Shown here piece by piece: positions 25,901-33,309 of a DNA stretch of 64,000 bases. The notes beneath the pieces were generated by a model that worked only from the letters and a program-made list of their open reading frames with translations, had not been told where the DNA came from and did no database searches. Numbering within the stretch: position 1 is the first letter of the stretch; every line of letters begins with the position of its first letter. A program made the position numbers and the translations under genes. Source of the DNA: Echinometra lucunter (Eukaryota > Echinodermata > Echinoidea > Camarodonta > Echinometridae); NCBI GenBank assembly GCA_029962745.1, contig CM057165.1, positions 8,145,523 to 8,209,522 on the forward strand. Reading direction: 5' to 3'.

Positions 25901-26313
25901 AAAAGCCAATATATCAACCAGACAGCATGCAGTCAGTGATATCTGGATGTTCGGACGTCATGAACGCAGCCTCCAAAGACCTTCTCAATTCGAAAGGTTC
26001 GAACAATAACGACACTTCGCCGGTTTTTGACGACGGTATGACGGACCCATCGAATAAGAACCGCAATGCGCGTGGCCATCCCAAATCCACCTCCATGCCA
26101 TGCAACATAGCGGAGTACCTTTATCCTCCTGAATGGGAGAAAAATGAACCCATTTTGTTTATAGATGAGGAGCCTGATGTGCCTATTCTTGGAGGTCCAC
26201 CTCGGAAAGAGAGTAAGAAAAGGAGGTTTAGCGCCAATCACATGATGAATCATATAGGTTCGCGGCACCTCAAGCGCAAAAAATCAAATAGCAAGAACAC
26301 CACTCGAGTTTGA
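13628..26313 (+). CDS. TRPC: TRPC4/5-like cation channel gene (nine exons in window, 5' end missing)
   Basis: Receptor-operated, calcium-permeable plasma-membrane channel subunit of the canonical TRP family. Coding exons: 13628-13752, 14329-14820, 15771-16119, 17435-17571, 20687-21399, 22153-22351, 22925-23101, 24769-24813, 25663-26313. All junctions are AG/GT and phases agree throughout, giving about 961 residues. In order they encode an ankyrin-repeat end, TRP_2 linker helices, the pre-S1 elbow, S1-S6, the LFWALFGL pore segment, a TRP box (WKFSR), the FNVIPTPKS stretch, a C-terminal helix ([15 protein letters not shown], then [11 protein letters not shown]) and a terminal [30 protein letters not shown] and KLWMSYF match TRPC4/5 more closely than TRPC3/6/7, judged from memory. 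The first exon begins in phase 1, so at least one upstream exon exists; none was found in 1-13627. Family assignment is very secure; TRPC4/5 subtype is likely. Confidence 0.95.
13753..14328 (+). other. TRPC intron
   Basis: 576 bp, AT-rich, GT/AG bounded. I see no repeat or other feature in it. Confidence 0.85.
14329..14820 (+). CDS. TRPC: TRPC exon: last ankyrin repeat and TRP_2 linker helices
   Basis: Acceptor gtttgcag ends at 14328, and donor gtaacc starts at 14821; 164 codons, phase 0 at both ends. Residues 14-40 ([20 protein letters not shown] onward) are the last ankyrin repeat. [17 protein letters not shown] and ANQCEQFA belong to the TRP_2 (transient receptor ion channel II) linker helices, which pack under the membrane domain and contribute to tetramer assembly. 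The region where TRPC proteins carry a histidine plus a CxCxxC cluster that binds zinc reads [18 protein letters not shown], with no cysteine. The exon ends in IAIHHEQRK, matching the TRPC LAIKYRQKE stretch before FVA(H/Q)PNCQQ. It is GC-richer than its introns, as expected for coding DNA. Confidence 0.95.
14821..15770 (+). other. TRPC intron
   Basis: Contains a G run near 15155 and the foldback element at 15560-15712; otherwise nothing. Confidence 0.85.
15560..15712. mobile_element. CCCCGTTTCATAAAACTT foldback, copy 2 (in TRPC intron)
   Basis: CAGGGCCCCGTTTCATAAAA to ATGAAACGGGGCCCTGA, 153 bp, inserted in the intron and ending 58 bp before the acceptor of the S1-S2 exon. It is inverted relative to copy 1. 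Confidence 0.88.
15771..16119 (+). CDS. TRPC: TRPC exon: pre-S1 elbow, S1, S1-S2 loop, S2
   Basis: Acceptor gcatgtacag ends at 15770 and donor gtaatg starts at 16120; 349 nt, phase 0 in and 1 out. It opens with [20 protein letters not shown], the TRPC FVA(H/Q)PNCQQ signature. A hydrophobic elbow ([16 protein letters not shown]) is followed by S1 ([20 protein letters not shown]), an acidic extracellular loop ([12 protein letters not shown]) and the start of S2 ([10 protein letters not shown]). A 153-bp foldback element ends only 58 bp upstream of the acceptor. Confidence 0.94.
16120..17434 (+). other. TRPC intron
   Basis: Contains a LINE-type 3' tail around 16660-16818 ending in GAAATAAATCCTGAACCTGA with a CCTGAA tandem repeat, and otherwise unique AT-rich sequence. 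Confidence 0.8.
16660..16818 (+). mobile_element. LINE 3' tail with CCTGAA repeats
   Basis: GGAAATAAATCCTGAACCTG followed by further CCTGAA/CCAGAA units, the form of an L2/CR1-type LINE end. The upstream boundary is not defined. Confidence 0.5.
17435..17571 (+). CDS. TRPC: TRPC exon: S2 end, S2-S3 linker and S3
   Basis: A pyrimidine tract and ccag acceptor end at 17434, and the donor gtaata starts at 17572. Phase is 1 in and 0 out. The product reads [20 protein letters not shown] and then the S3 helix [26 protein letters not shown] and the SLYxATI pattern are typical of TRPC1/4/5. A tRNA-derived SINE begins 27 bp after the exon end, so the intron donor retains only a short native stretch. 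Confidence 0.93.
17598..17870 (+). mobile_element. tRNA-derived SINE, family 1
   Basis: GAGGTGTTGTGGTCGGGTGG with GGATAGGTCTCC (A-box region), then GGGGTTCGAATCC (B-box), with a tRNA-like GACTGTTAACCACAAGGTC between. The body contains GTCCTTTGGGAAGACATTAA, shared with 41440-41656. It begins 27 bp after a TRPC exon. The 3' limit is approximate. Confidence 0.8.
17885..18113 (-). mobile_element. tRNA-derived SINE, family 2, copy 1
   Basis: On the - strand a head with GGGTTCAATCC (B-box) is followed by GTGTTTTGTCCACATTTTGT and the 3' end CTACCCTGGGTAAATGAG. Same family as 52641 and 52921. Confidence 0.72.
18114..18568. mobile_element. CAGTGGCGTA foldback carrying a purine tract
   Basis: CAGTGGCGTAAC at the left and AGCTACGCCACA at the right are inverted; a 13-G run lies just inside. 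Between 18195 and 18430 the + strand is almost pure purine (GAAAGGAAGAAGAAG-type). CAGTGGCG ends recall hAT-type elements, but no 8-bp target duplication is visible. Confidence 0.6.
18762..18911. mobile_element. Foldback element with GTGACACTCCTAAAC ends
   Basis: GTGACACTCCTAAACATCAA at the left pairs with TTGACGTTTAGGAGTGTCAC at the right. AAACGTCAACATG and CATGTTGACGTTT form an inner pair. A CTAGCTAGCTAGCTAG run lies near the centre. Confidence 0.88.
19331..19700. repeat. Three spaced copies of CGCTCGCTTCGCTCGCTCG
   Basis: CTCGCTCGCT(G/T)CGCTCGCTCG occurs at about 19331, 19485 and 19679 in otherwise AT-rich DNA. The intervening segments share short blocks such as ATAGTGTA(T/A)TTT(T/G)C, suggesting a decayed tandem unit of roughly 155-195 bp. 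Confidence 0.7.
19876..20020. repeat. (TA)n-(TG)n tract and long C run
   Basis: TA repeats at 19881-19905, TG repeats at 19914-19934 and a 20-base C run at about 20000-20019, within the intron before the S3-S4 exon. Confidence 0.9.
20144..20222. mobile_element. TTAA-flanked mini-foldback, copy 3
   Basis: Bounded by TTAA, with left end CTCGTTGTCTACTGGAACC and right end AATTCAGCAGTCAAAGGG. It lies in the TRPC intron before the S3-S4 exon. Confidence 0.7.
20687..21399 (+). CDS. TRPC: TRPC exon: enlarged S3-S4 loop, S4, S4-S5 linker, S5
   Basis: Acceptor attctacag ends at 20686 and donor gtaagt starts at 21400; 713 nt, phase 0 in and 2 out. The first 140 residues form the S3-S4 connection, which is only about 15 residues in TRPC4/5. 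It starts Thr-rich and acidic ([20 protein letters not shown]), continues with about 50 residues that look like a heptad coiled coil (from [15 protein letters not shown] to [12 protein letters not shown]), then a Gly/Lys-rich stretch ([11 protein letters not shown]). Possible N-glycosylation sites are NTT and NWS. From [20 protein letters not shown] onward it is ordinary TRPC S4, the GPMQISLG linker, S5 ([20 protein letters not shown]) and QLYGYY. Two cysteines in the pre-pore turret are spaced C-x9-C. The frame is open across the whole exon, so the insertion is not a retained intron with stops. Confidence 0.93.
21400..22152 (+). other. TRPC intron
   Basis: Holds a probable LINE tail at about 21890-21985 (AAAATAAAAAACATTGTACC then ATTGAAAC repeats). 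Nothing else seen. Confidence 0.75.
22153..22351 (+). CDS. TRPC: TRPC exon: pore helix, selectivity filter, S6
   Basis: The acceptor gaacag ends at 22152 and the donor gtcagt starts at 22352; phase 2 in and 0 out. The exon encodes [16 protein letters not shown], where LFW(S/A)(I/L)FGL is the TRPC pore-helix and filter signature. [18 protein letters not shown] and the S6 helix [20 protein letters not shown] follow. VVLLN(M/V)LIAMM is strongly conserved in TRPC S6. The exon ends in RIE, directly before the TRP-domain exon. Confidence 0.95.
22352..22924 (+). other. TRPC intron
   Basis: 573 bp, AT-rich; I see no feature in it. Confidence 0.8.
22925..23101 (+). CDS. TRPC: TRPC exon: TRP domain
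   Basis: Acceptor tttcacag ends at 22924 and donor gtacgt starts at 23102; exactly 59 codons. It begins [19 protein letters not shown], the TRP helix with WKFSR in place of the canonical EWKFAR box. [20 protein letters not shown] follows, corresponding to the Pro-rich TRP box 2 of TRPC4/5. A G-rich foldback element begins 16 bp into the intron. Confidence 0.95.
23118..23298. mobile_element. G/C-rich foldback next to the TRP-domain exon
   Basis: GGGCAGATCCAAGGAGGGGG at the left, GCCCCCCCTTG and GGATCCGGCCCT at the right, 16 bp after the exon end. A GACCGAGACC-type degenerate repeat follows to about 23450. Confidence 0.65.
24004..24251. mobile_element. Foldback element with GGTTC/GAACC interior
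   Basis: Starts TACACTCTCAGAGAAATTTA and ends near GCTTACAGTGAA, an imperfect inverse. The interior alternates AGAACCCC and GGTTCT palindromes. It sits in the TRPC intron after the TRP-domain exon. Confidence 0.72.
24471..24550. mobile_element. TTAA-flanked mini-foldback, copy 4
   Basis: 80 bp including TTAA at both ends. Left TTGCCTACTGTAACCGG and right TTCAGTAGTCAACCGG are inverted copies. TTAA target sites with ends starting C are typical of piggyBac-like elements, which is an inference. Confidence 0.75.
24769..24813 (+). CDS. TRPC: TRPC 45-nt micro-exon
   Basis: Acceptor acttacag ends at 24768 and donor gtaaga starts at 24814. The 15 codons read [15 protein letters not shown], phase 0 at both ends. 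QQYR followed by the next exon's [10 protein letters not shown] reproduces the TRPC4/5 pattern HYQEV(M/I)RNLVKRY, which is strong evidence that this short segment is real. Because it is in-frame, it could be skipped without disturbing the frame. Confidence 0.85.
24814..25662 (+). other. Last TRPC intron
   Basis: Contains the TTAA mini-element at 25000-25078 and, from 25113, the duplication unit. A further donor or acceptor cannot be assigned. Confidence 0.8.
25000..25078. mobile_element. TTAA-flanked mini-foldback, copy 5
   Basis: TTAACCCGTTGCCTACTGG at the left, ACCTATGGGAATTAGAGAA inside, and a degraded right end CACTAATCAGTGGGTT. It lies in the last TRPC intron, just left of the duplication unit. 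Confidence 0.7.
25663..26313 (+). CDS. TRPC: TRPC terminal exon, copy 1 (intact, ends TTRV)
   Basis: Acceptor catcgcttag ends at 25662; 216 codons then TGA at 26311. [20 protein letters not shown] and [20 protein letters not shown] match the C-terminal coiled-coil/CIRB (calmodulin and IP3-receptor binding) region of TRPC channels. The remaining tail is not obviously conserved: a Ser/Asn-rich stretch, [20 protein letters not shown], and a basic end ([20 protein letters not shown]). The last four residues, TTRV, fit a class I PDZ ligand and recall TTRL at the C-terminus of mammalian TRPC4 and TRPC5. A near-identical second copy lies at 29416-29889. Confidence 0.95.
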   Translation, partial: EIMGKLVKRYIFDAKRDDDENNQEQWVNRLKQDISGFKYEMFEALTGMDKKMNEMEQRIEDGGIKEPGTQMFHKMEEVVKKPIYQPDSMQSVISGCSDVMNAASKDLLNSKGSNNNDTSPVFDDGMTDPSNKNRNARGHPKSTSMPCNIAEYLYPPEWEKNEPILFIDEEPDVPILGGPPRKESKKRRFSANHMMNHIGSRHLKRKKSNSKNTTRV

Positions 26314-27031
26314 CAAGTATATGTTGGGTTGGCACGATTTAGACTCCGACTGTCATCCATACATTTTCTTGTCCTTTTTTCAACAGCAAATAATGATTAA
26401 GAGTATACGAATAATTATATATATGTATGTTGAACAATTGGTGCTTTTCGATATTCGGACTAATGTTAACGTATAATGACTGACGGTTTTACCCTCACTT
26501 GTATTCTTCTGGTACTTGGTCTCTGATCGTCTTGCCTTTTACTGCCCTGGTAGGTGTTTTTTACGGGCCTATTCTTTGATCACGAACATGACGAAAGATA
26601 TGACAAGACCTGGTCTACCAAAAACTAATTATGATTTCCATTTTGTGTGCATAGTTATCATGGTGATGTTCATTTTCTTATCTCCCACAGAAGGTTTCTT
26701 TGAATAATGTTATTGCTATATACTCGAATACTTATTTTCTTCTCCTTATTTGGCATTGATCATTTTTACCTAATATACCTAGTATACCATTTCCTTTCGA
26801 TATGGAGTTATGAAAAAGAGAGAGAGAAAAAAATAGTTGGTTTTTCTGATACAGAGTAAATTTCAAATCTTCTTCATGCATCAAAGCATTTTTATTTTCT
26901 GAACAGGATTGCAAGTTGTTTCTAGCAAATGCATTATGATGTTAGATAGCTACTTATAGTACATGTTGTAATGTCTGAACTGGGGTTTGGGGCAATTTTG
27001 TTGACTAGACATCAAAACAAATGAAAATAAA
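26314..27031 (+). other. Putative TRPC 3' UTR with poly(A) signal
   Basis: AT-rich sequence follows the stop codon. A consensus AATAAA lies at 27026-27031, about 715 bp downstream, and is the most plausible polyadenylation signal. No splice site or long open frame was seen. Cleavage site and UTR extent are inferred. Confidence 0.55.
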
Positions 27032-27516
27032 TTATGATTGAAGTGAATATAGTTTTATTCAATTATTGCTATTCTATTATGTAAAAGTGTGCAAAATATT
27101 TTGAAAACGCCTTCAACGTGGGTTTAAGACTTATGTCACATTTACAAACCAGGAGGGCATATTGTAAAATTTTCAAGTATTGCCTTCTTCCCCGTCTAAA
27201 AAGGCTAGCGTTGACTCATTCATAGTTTGAAGCTTATGATTTGAATACGATGCAGAAGTACAAGAAAAAAAAGTTTTTTTTCTCCCTTTGAAAAAAAAGT
27301 CTTTGATGACGTAATCTCAACAGGTTATAATCAGGATTATTATTCCGCTGATTCCGTATTTCATAGTTTGAAATGAAATCAATACTACATTTTTCTAGAA
27401 CTCTCGATAGTCATACTTTGATATCGCGATCATGAAAGGGAGGTTGAAAAATATTTCCAAGGTGAAATGGTCACAATTTTTTTTGTAATAGAATGTACAT
27501 AATTGATTTGTTTTAG

Positions 27517-27819
27517 AACGGAAAAAGAGGTCTATGTCCTGTTTATTTGCAACAATTGATAACAAAACATTTTCCTGCAAGAAACCTTTGTTCTAAGTCA
27601 AAATCTCTGTTAGTTTCTCCCACAGTATTCACAAATTTCTATGGTGCAAGATCCTTTCAAATGGCAGCCGCAGAGTTATGGAATAAATTACCTAGTAGAC
27701 AATTTGAAGAGTCTCTAGAAGACGCATTTCATTCATTTGTTAAAATTGAACGACCTTATGTTTTATGTCAAAACAAGTTCTCTTCCATCATTCTTTATTT
27801 ATCTTTTTTTTTCTTCTGA
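27517..27819 (+). mobile_element. LINE reverse-transcriptase C-terminal fragment, copy 1
   Basis: The frame opens at 27517 after an in-frame TAG and reads NGKRGLCPVYLQQLITKHFP, later YGARSFQMAAAELWNKLPSR. The pattern G.xPxYLxxLI...R.L.S.....L..P...T..YG.RSF..AA..LWN.LP is the C-terminal end of many non-LTR retrotransposon polyproteins (CR1/L2/Jockey type, recognised from memory). It lacks the RT core and is truncated at the 5' end just before 27517, where a run resembling a splice acceptor (gttttag) sits. It lies about 490 bp past the TRPC poly(A) signal and is duplicated at 31275-31583. Confidence 0.75.
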
Positions 27820-28146
27820 GCGAATAGGGACTTCAAGTTATTTGTGATATGCGCTTTTTAAGGGTTTATTATCATTACAGGTTTGAATATTTATATGATA
27901 AATTGCCTATAGCATAGTTCAGTATAATGTGATTGACATCATTTGGTAGACTGTGGCAATAGTTTTACAACCGATCTAAATTAGTCATGTTAGTAGAAGC
28001 ATGGAACTTCTAGTCGTATCTTTATGTTAGCAAAATATAAATGCTCACAAGGCCAAGAATGATTCTGCACAGCAATGTTAGCACTACTACCACTACTACT
28101 ACTATGACTAAAACTGTTGCAATCACTTCATCAGTGATACAGTACT

Positions 28147-28201
28147 ACTTCTGCTGCTGCTGCTACTACTACTACTACTACTACAACTACTATTGTCACT
28201 G

Positions 28202-28242
<41 letters not shown>

Positions 28243-28380
28243 GCTACTACTGCTACTGCTGCTGCTGCTGCTGCTGCTACTACTACAACAACTACTACTT
28301 TGACTGCAACAACAACAACTACTACTGCTACTACTACTGCTACTACTACTTCTTCTACTACTACTACTACTACTACTACT
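28147..28380. repeat. (CTA)n microsatellite left of gap
   Basis: Almost pure CTA/ACTACT repeats with CTG and CAA interruptions, running into the Ns. The start matches the entry into the larger array near 31905. Confidence 0.95.
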
Positions 28381-28880
28381 NNNNNNNNNNNNNNNNNNNN
28401 NNNNNNNNNNNNNNNNNNNNNNNNNNNNNNNNNNNNNNNNNNNNNNNNNNNNNNNNNNNNNNNNNNNNNNNNNNNNNNNNNNNNNNNNNNNNNNNNNNNN
28501 NNNNNNNNNNNNNNNNNNNNNNNNNNNNNNNNNNNNNNNNNNNNNNNNNNNNNNNNNNNNNNNNNNNNNNNNNNNNNNNNNNNNNNNNNNNNNNNNNNNN
28601 NNNNNNNNNNNNNNNNNNNNNNNNNNNNNNNNNNNNNNNNNNNNNNNNNNNNNNNNNNNNNNNNNNNNNNNNNNNNNNNNNNNNNNNNNNNNNNNNNNNN
28701 NNNNNNNNNNNNNNNNNNNNNNNNNNNNNNNNNNNNNNNNNNNNNNNNNNNNNNNNNNNNNNNNNNNNNNNNNNNNNNNNNNNNNNNNNNNNNNNNNNNN
28801 NNNNNNNNNNNNNNNNNNNNNNNNNNNNNNNNNNNNNNNNNNNNNNNNNNNNNNNNNNNNNNNNNNNNNNNNNNNNNNNN
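28381..28880. other. Assembly gap (500 Ns)
   Basis: Exactly 500 consecutive unknown bases, a typical placeholder length. The left side is a (CTA)n tract, and the right side is the middle of a sequence already seen at 25113. Real gap size and content are unknown. Confidence 1.
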
Positions 28881-29415
28881 AAAGAGAATAATTTTGTCAA
28901 AAAATGCGCAGACAAACGCATGACAACATTATTTTGCGCTAACCGTTTTAAGTATTCGATTGGTCCACAACTTTTTGCAGCCATGCGACCAAAAATAAAT
29001 TCTCCTGCCTCAGCGACATTTTTTTTTGTCGCCTCATACCCCACTGACTTGTAAACTAAACATGCTAAAATGTTGCGGGGGTTTGTTGCGAGGATTTGTC
29101 TCCTCATATCTGAGCAAGCCTTGAGTGTCACGCAAGGATTCAGGAGTATATCAAAAGTGGAACAGAAAAAAGAGGCTAGAGGCAGAGTTGTGGAACAGCA
29201 TAATCGCCAGAGTTCATGGGAAAATGGACGCAATTTCTGTGGAAAATATTGCTTGAACTATCCTCCACTTTGAAACTGTTTCAGAACAGGGTAAAACATC
29301 CGATTCAGTTGAAGCTCCTAGTGATTCAGGGTTCGTGGAACAATTTGGTCACTGTTCAATTAAAACTTATGCCTTGGCTTTCAGTAATCCTTAACTTTTT
29401 CTCCTCATCGCTTAG

Positions 29416-29889
29416 GAAATCATGGGCAAGTTGGTGAAGCGTTACATCTTTGATGCGAAGAGAGACGACGACGAAAACAACCAAGAGCAATGGGTCAACC
29501 GGCTGAAACAGGATATTTCCGGATTCAAGTACGAAATGTTCGAAGCGCTCACTGGCATGGACAAAAAGATGAACGAAATGGAGCAGCGAATTGAAGATGG
29601 TGGCATTCAAAGAGCCAGGGACTCAGATGTTTCAACAAAATGGAAGAAGTCGGTGAAAAAGCCAATATATCAACCAGACAGCATGCAGTCAGTGATATCT
29701 GGATGTTCGGATGTCATGAACGCAGCCTCCAAAGACCTTCTCAATTCGAAAGGTTCGAACAATAACGACACTTCGCCGGTTTTTGACGACGGTATGACGG
29801 ACCCATCGAGTAAGAACCGCAATGCGCGTGGCCATCCCAAAATCCACCTCCATGCCATGCAACATAGCGGAGTACCTTTATCCTCCTGA
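29416..29889 (+). pseudogene. TRPC terminal exon, copy 2 (frame-disrupted, early stop)
   Basis: Acceptor catcgcttag ends at 29415, and the exon opens [20 protein letters not shown] exactly as copy 1. Three single-base insertions near 29607, 29634 and 29652 shift and then restore the frame, turning [14 protein letters not shown] into [16 protein letters not shown] fourth extra A in the run at 29838-29842 shifts the frame for good, giving [15 protein letters not shown] and a stop at 29887-29889. The product lacks the basic tail and TTRV. The residual copy-1 frame is still open downstream to 30070. It may be a decaying duplicate, a low-quality haplotype, or a functional alternative C-terminus. 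Confidence 0.75.
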
Positions 29890-30786
29890 ATGGGAGAAAA
29901 ATGAACCCATTTTGTTTATAGATGAGGAGCCTGATGTGCCTATTCTTGGAGGTCCACCTCGGAAAGAGAGTAAGAAAAGGAGGTTTAGCGCCAATCACAT
30001 GATGAATCATATAGGTTCGCGGCACCTCAAGCGTAAAAAATCAAATAGCAAGAACACCACTCGAGTTTGACAAGTATATGTTCGGTTGGCACGATTTAGA
30101 CTCCGACTGTCATCCATACATTTTCTTGTCCTTTTTTCAACAGCAATAATGATTAAGAGTATACGAATAATTATATATATGTATGTTGAACAATTGGTGC
30201 TTTTCGATATTCGGACTAATGTTAACGTATAATGACTGACGGTTTTACCCTCACTTTTATTCTTCTGGTACTTGGTCTATGATCGTCTTGCCTTTTACTG
30301 CCCTGGTAGGTGTTTTTTACGGGCCTATTCTTTGATCACGAACATGACGAAAGATATGACAAGACCTGGTCTACCAAAAACTAATTATGATTTCCATTTT
30401 GTGTGCATAGTTATCATGGTGATGTTCATTTTCTTATCTCCCACAGAAGGTTTCTTTGAATAAGGTTATTGCTATATACTCGAATACTTATTTTCTTCTC
30501 CTTATTTGGCATTGATCATTTTTACCTAATATACCTAGTATACCATTTCCTTGCGATATGGAGTTATGAAAAAGAGAGAGAAAAAAAAAAGTTGTTTTTT
30601 TTATACAGAGTAAATTTCAAATCTTCTTCATGCATCAAAGCATTTTTATTTTCTGAACAGGATTTGCAAGTTGTTTCTAGCAAATGCATTATGATGTTAG
30701 ATAGCTACTTATAGTACATGTTGTAATGTCTGAAATGGGGTTTGGGGCAATTTTGTTGACTAGACATCAAAACAAATGAAAATAAA
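29890..30786 (+). pseudogene. Remainder of copy-2 exon and its 3' UTR
   Basis: 29890-30070 retains the copy-1 C-terminal frame ([12 protein letters not shown]... to TTRV and TGA), now out of frame with the exon start. The 3' UTR follows with a matching AATAAA at 30781-30786. Confidence 0.7.
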
Positions 30787-31274
30787 TTATGATTGAAGTG
30801 AATATAGTTTTATTCAATTATTGCTATTCTAGTATGAAAAAAAGTGTGCAAATTATTTTGAAAACGCCTTTAACGTGGGTTTAAGACTTATGTCACATTC
30901 ACAAACCATGAGGGCATATTGTAAATTTTTCAAGTATTGCCGTCCTCCCCGTCTAAAAAGGCTAGCGTTGACTCATTCATAGTTTGAAGCTTATGATTTG
31001 AATACGATGCAGAAATACAAGAAAAAAAAAGTTTTTTTTCTCCCTTTTGAAAAAAAAAGTATTTGATGACGTAATCTTAACAGGTTATAATCAGGATTAT
31101 TATTCCGCTGATTCCGTTTTTCATAGTTTGAAATGAAATCAATTCTACATTTTTCTAGAACTCTCGATAGTCACACTTTGATATCGCGATCATGAAAGGG
31201 AGGTTGAAAAATATTTCCAAGGTGATATGGTCACATTTTTTTGTCATAGAATGTACATAATTGATTTGTTTTAG

Positions 31275-31583
31275 AACGGAAAAAGAGGTCTAGGTCCTGT
31301 TTATTTGCAACAATTGATAACAAAATATTTTCCTGCAAGAAACCTTTGTTCTAAGTCAAAATCTCTGTTAGTTTCTCCCACAGTATTCACAAATTTCTAT
31401 GGTGCAAGATCCTTTCAAATGGCAGCCGCAGAGTTATGGAATAAATTACCTAGTAGACAATTTGAAGCGTCTCTAGAAGACGCATTTCATTTATTTGTTA
31501 AAATAGAACGACCTTATGTTTTATGTCAAAACAAGTTCTCTTCTATCATTCTTTATTTATCTTTTTTTCTTCTGAGCGAATAG
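31275..31583 (+). mobile_element. LINE reverse-transcriptase C-terminal fragment, copy 2
   Basis: Same fragment as 27517-27819, carried in the second duplication unit. It again contains YGARSFQMAAAELWNKLPSR, with a few substitutions (KYFPARN for KHFPARN, EASLEDAFHLF for EESLEDAFHSF). The frame remains open in both copies. Confidence 0.75.
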
Positions 31584-31839
31584 GGACTTCAAGTTATTTT
31601 GTGATATGCGCTTTTTAAGGGTTTATTATCATTACAGGTTTGTATATTTATATGATAAATTGCCTATAGCATAGTTCAGTATAATGTGATGACAACATTT
31701 GGTAGACTGTGGCAATAGTTTAACAACCGATCTAAATTAGTCATGTTAGTAGAAGCATGGAACTTCTAGTCGCATCTTTATGTTAGCAGAATATAAGTGC
31801 TCGCAAGGCCAAGAATGATTCTGCACAGCAATGTTAGCA

Positions 31840-31980
31840 CTACTACTACTACTACTACTATGACTAAAACTGTTGCAATCACTTCATCAGTGATACAGTA
31901 CGGCTGCACAGTTTCTACTGTTGCTGTTACGAGGACGGCGAGTACTACTACTACTACTACTACTACTATTACTGCCACAG

Positions 31981-32018
<38 letters not shown>

Positions 32019-32178
32019 ACTACTACTACTACAACTACTATTGTCACTGCTACTACTACTACTACTACTGCTACTACTGCTGCTGCTGCTGCTACTACTA
32101 CAACAACAACTACTACTTTGACTGCAACAACAACTACTACTGCTACTACTAGTACTACTGCTACTACTACTTCTACTA

Positions 32179-32210
<32 letters not shown>

Positions 32211-32676
32211 ACTACTACAACTACTACTACTTTGACTACAACAACAATTACTACTGCTACTACTACTGCTACTACTACTACTACTACTACTGCTACTACT
32301 GCTGCTGCTGCTACTACTACAACAACTACTACTACTTTGACTACAACAACAATTACTACTGCTACTACTACTGCTACTACTACTACTACTACTGCTACTA
32401 CTGCTGCTGCTGCTACTGCGGCTACTACTGCAACTGCTGCTACTGCTGCTGCTGCTGCTGCTGCTACTACTACTACTACTACCACCACCACAACAACCAT
32501 CACCACCACCACCACCACCACCAATACTGCTGCTGCTGCTACTCCTACATCTACAAGCAAAATAACAGCAGCAGCGACAACAACTATTACTACTATCAAT
32601 ACCACCACTGCTGAACCACCAATATTACCAATGCTACTGCTGCTGCCACTGCTTCTACTCCTACTCCTGCAGCAAA

Positions 32677-32711
<35 letters not shown>

Positions 32712-33278
32712 ATGTACTACTACTACTACTACTTCCACTAGTACTACTACCACTGCTACTACTACTACTACTCCTACTACTAATATACTGCTCCTCCTGC
32801 TACTACTATTACTACTACTACCTCTACTACATGTACTACTATACTACTGCTTTATACGTCTTCTACTACTACTACTACTACCTCTACTACTATTACTACC
32901 TCTACTACTACTATACTACTCCTTTATACGTCTTCTACTACTACTATACTACTGCTCCTATTACTACTACTACTACTACCACCACCACCACCACCACCAC
33001 TACTGCTAGTACAATTACTAGTAGTATATCTATTGGTGCTGTTGCTTCTTTTGGGGTCTTATCACTAGTTGTGATAAGACTACTGTGAATTATTCTTGAG
33101 CTACCACTACTGCTGCTATTTCTGCCAAGTCTTACTCTTCTCCAATTGCTACTTTCAATATCATCACTTCTTCAGATATAATGTTCTGATATTCTGATGA
33201 TTACTATTCGTCTAAGGAAAGAGTAAAACTAAAACTACTACTATACTACTACTGCCACTACTACTACCAGTACTCCTT

Positions 33279-33309
<31 letters not shown>

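Larger units (their letters stand above)
25113..28146. repeat. Duplication unit, copy 1 (end of last intron to CTA array)
   Basis: This stretch, starting at AAAGAGAATAATTTTGTCAA, recurs at 28881-31905 with the same order: intron end, last TRPC exon, 3' UTR, LINE fragment and entry into the CTA array. The copies differ by scattered substitutions and small indels, for example a 28-bp stretch near 25595 absent from copy 2 and about 12 extra bases near 29085 in copy 2. The left boundary of copy 2 is hidden by the assembly gap. Confidence 0.9.
28881..31905. repeat. Duplication unit, copy 2 (tandem duplicate or alternate haplotype)
   Basis: Collinear with 25113-28146 at what looks like well above 90% identity by eye, with substitutions and indels throughout, including intronic and UTR DNA. 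A true tandem duplication would give the gene two terminal exons. Alternatively, the assembler may have placed two alleles side by side across a CTA microsatellite, which would be expected for a highly heterozygous animal. The sequence alone cannot separate the two. Confidence 0.88.

Noticed and set aside
26516..26707. Short frame after the TRPC stop, repeated at 30272
   Set aside because: Its conservation between copies reflects the segment duplication; it lies in the 3' UTR and resembles no protein.
31778..32741. Long open frames of about 280-310 codons on both strands
   Set aside because: They encode only poly-Thr/Ala/Val from CTA/CTG triplets; any frame of this repeat stays open.
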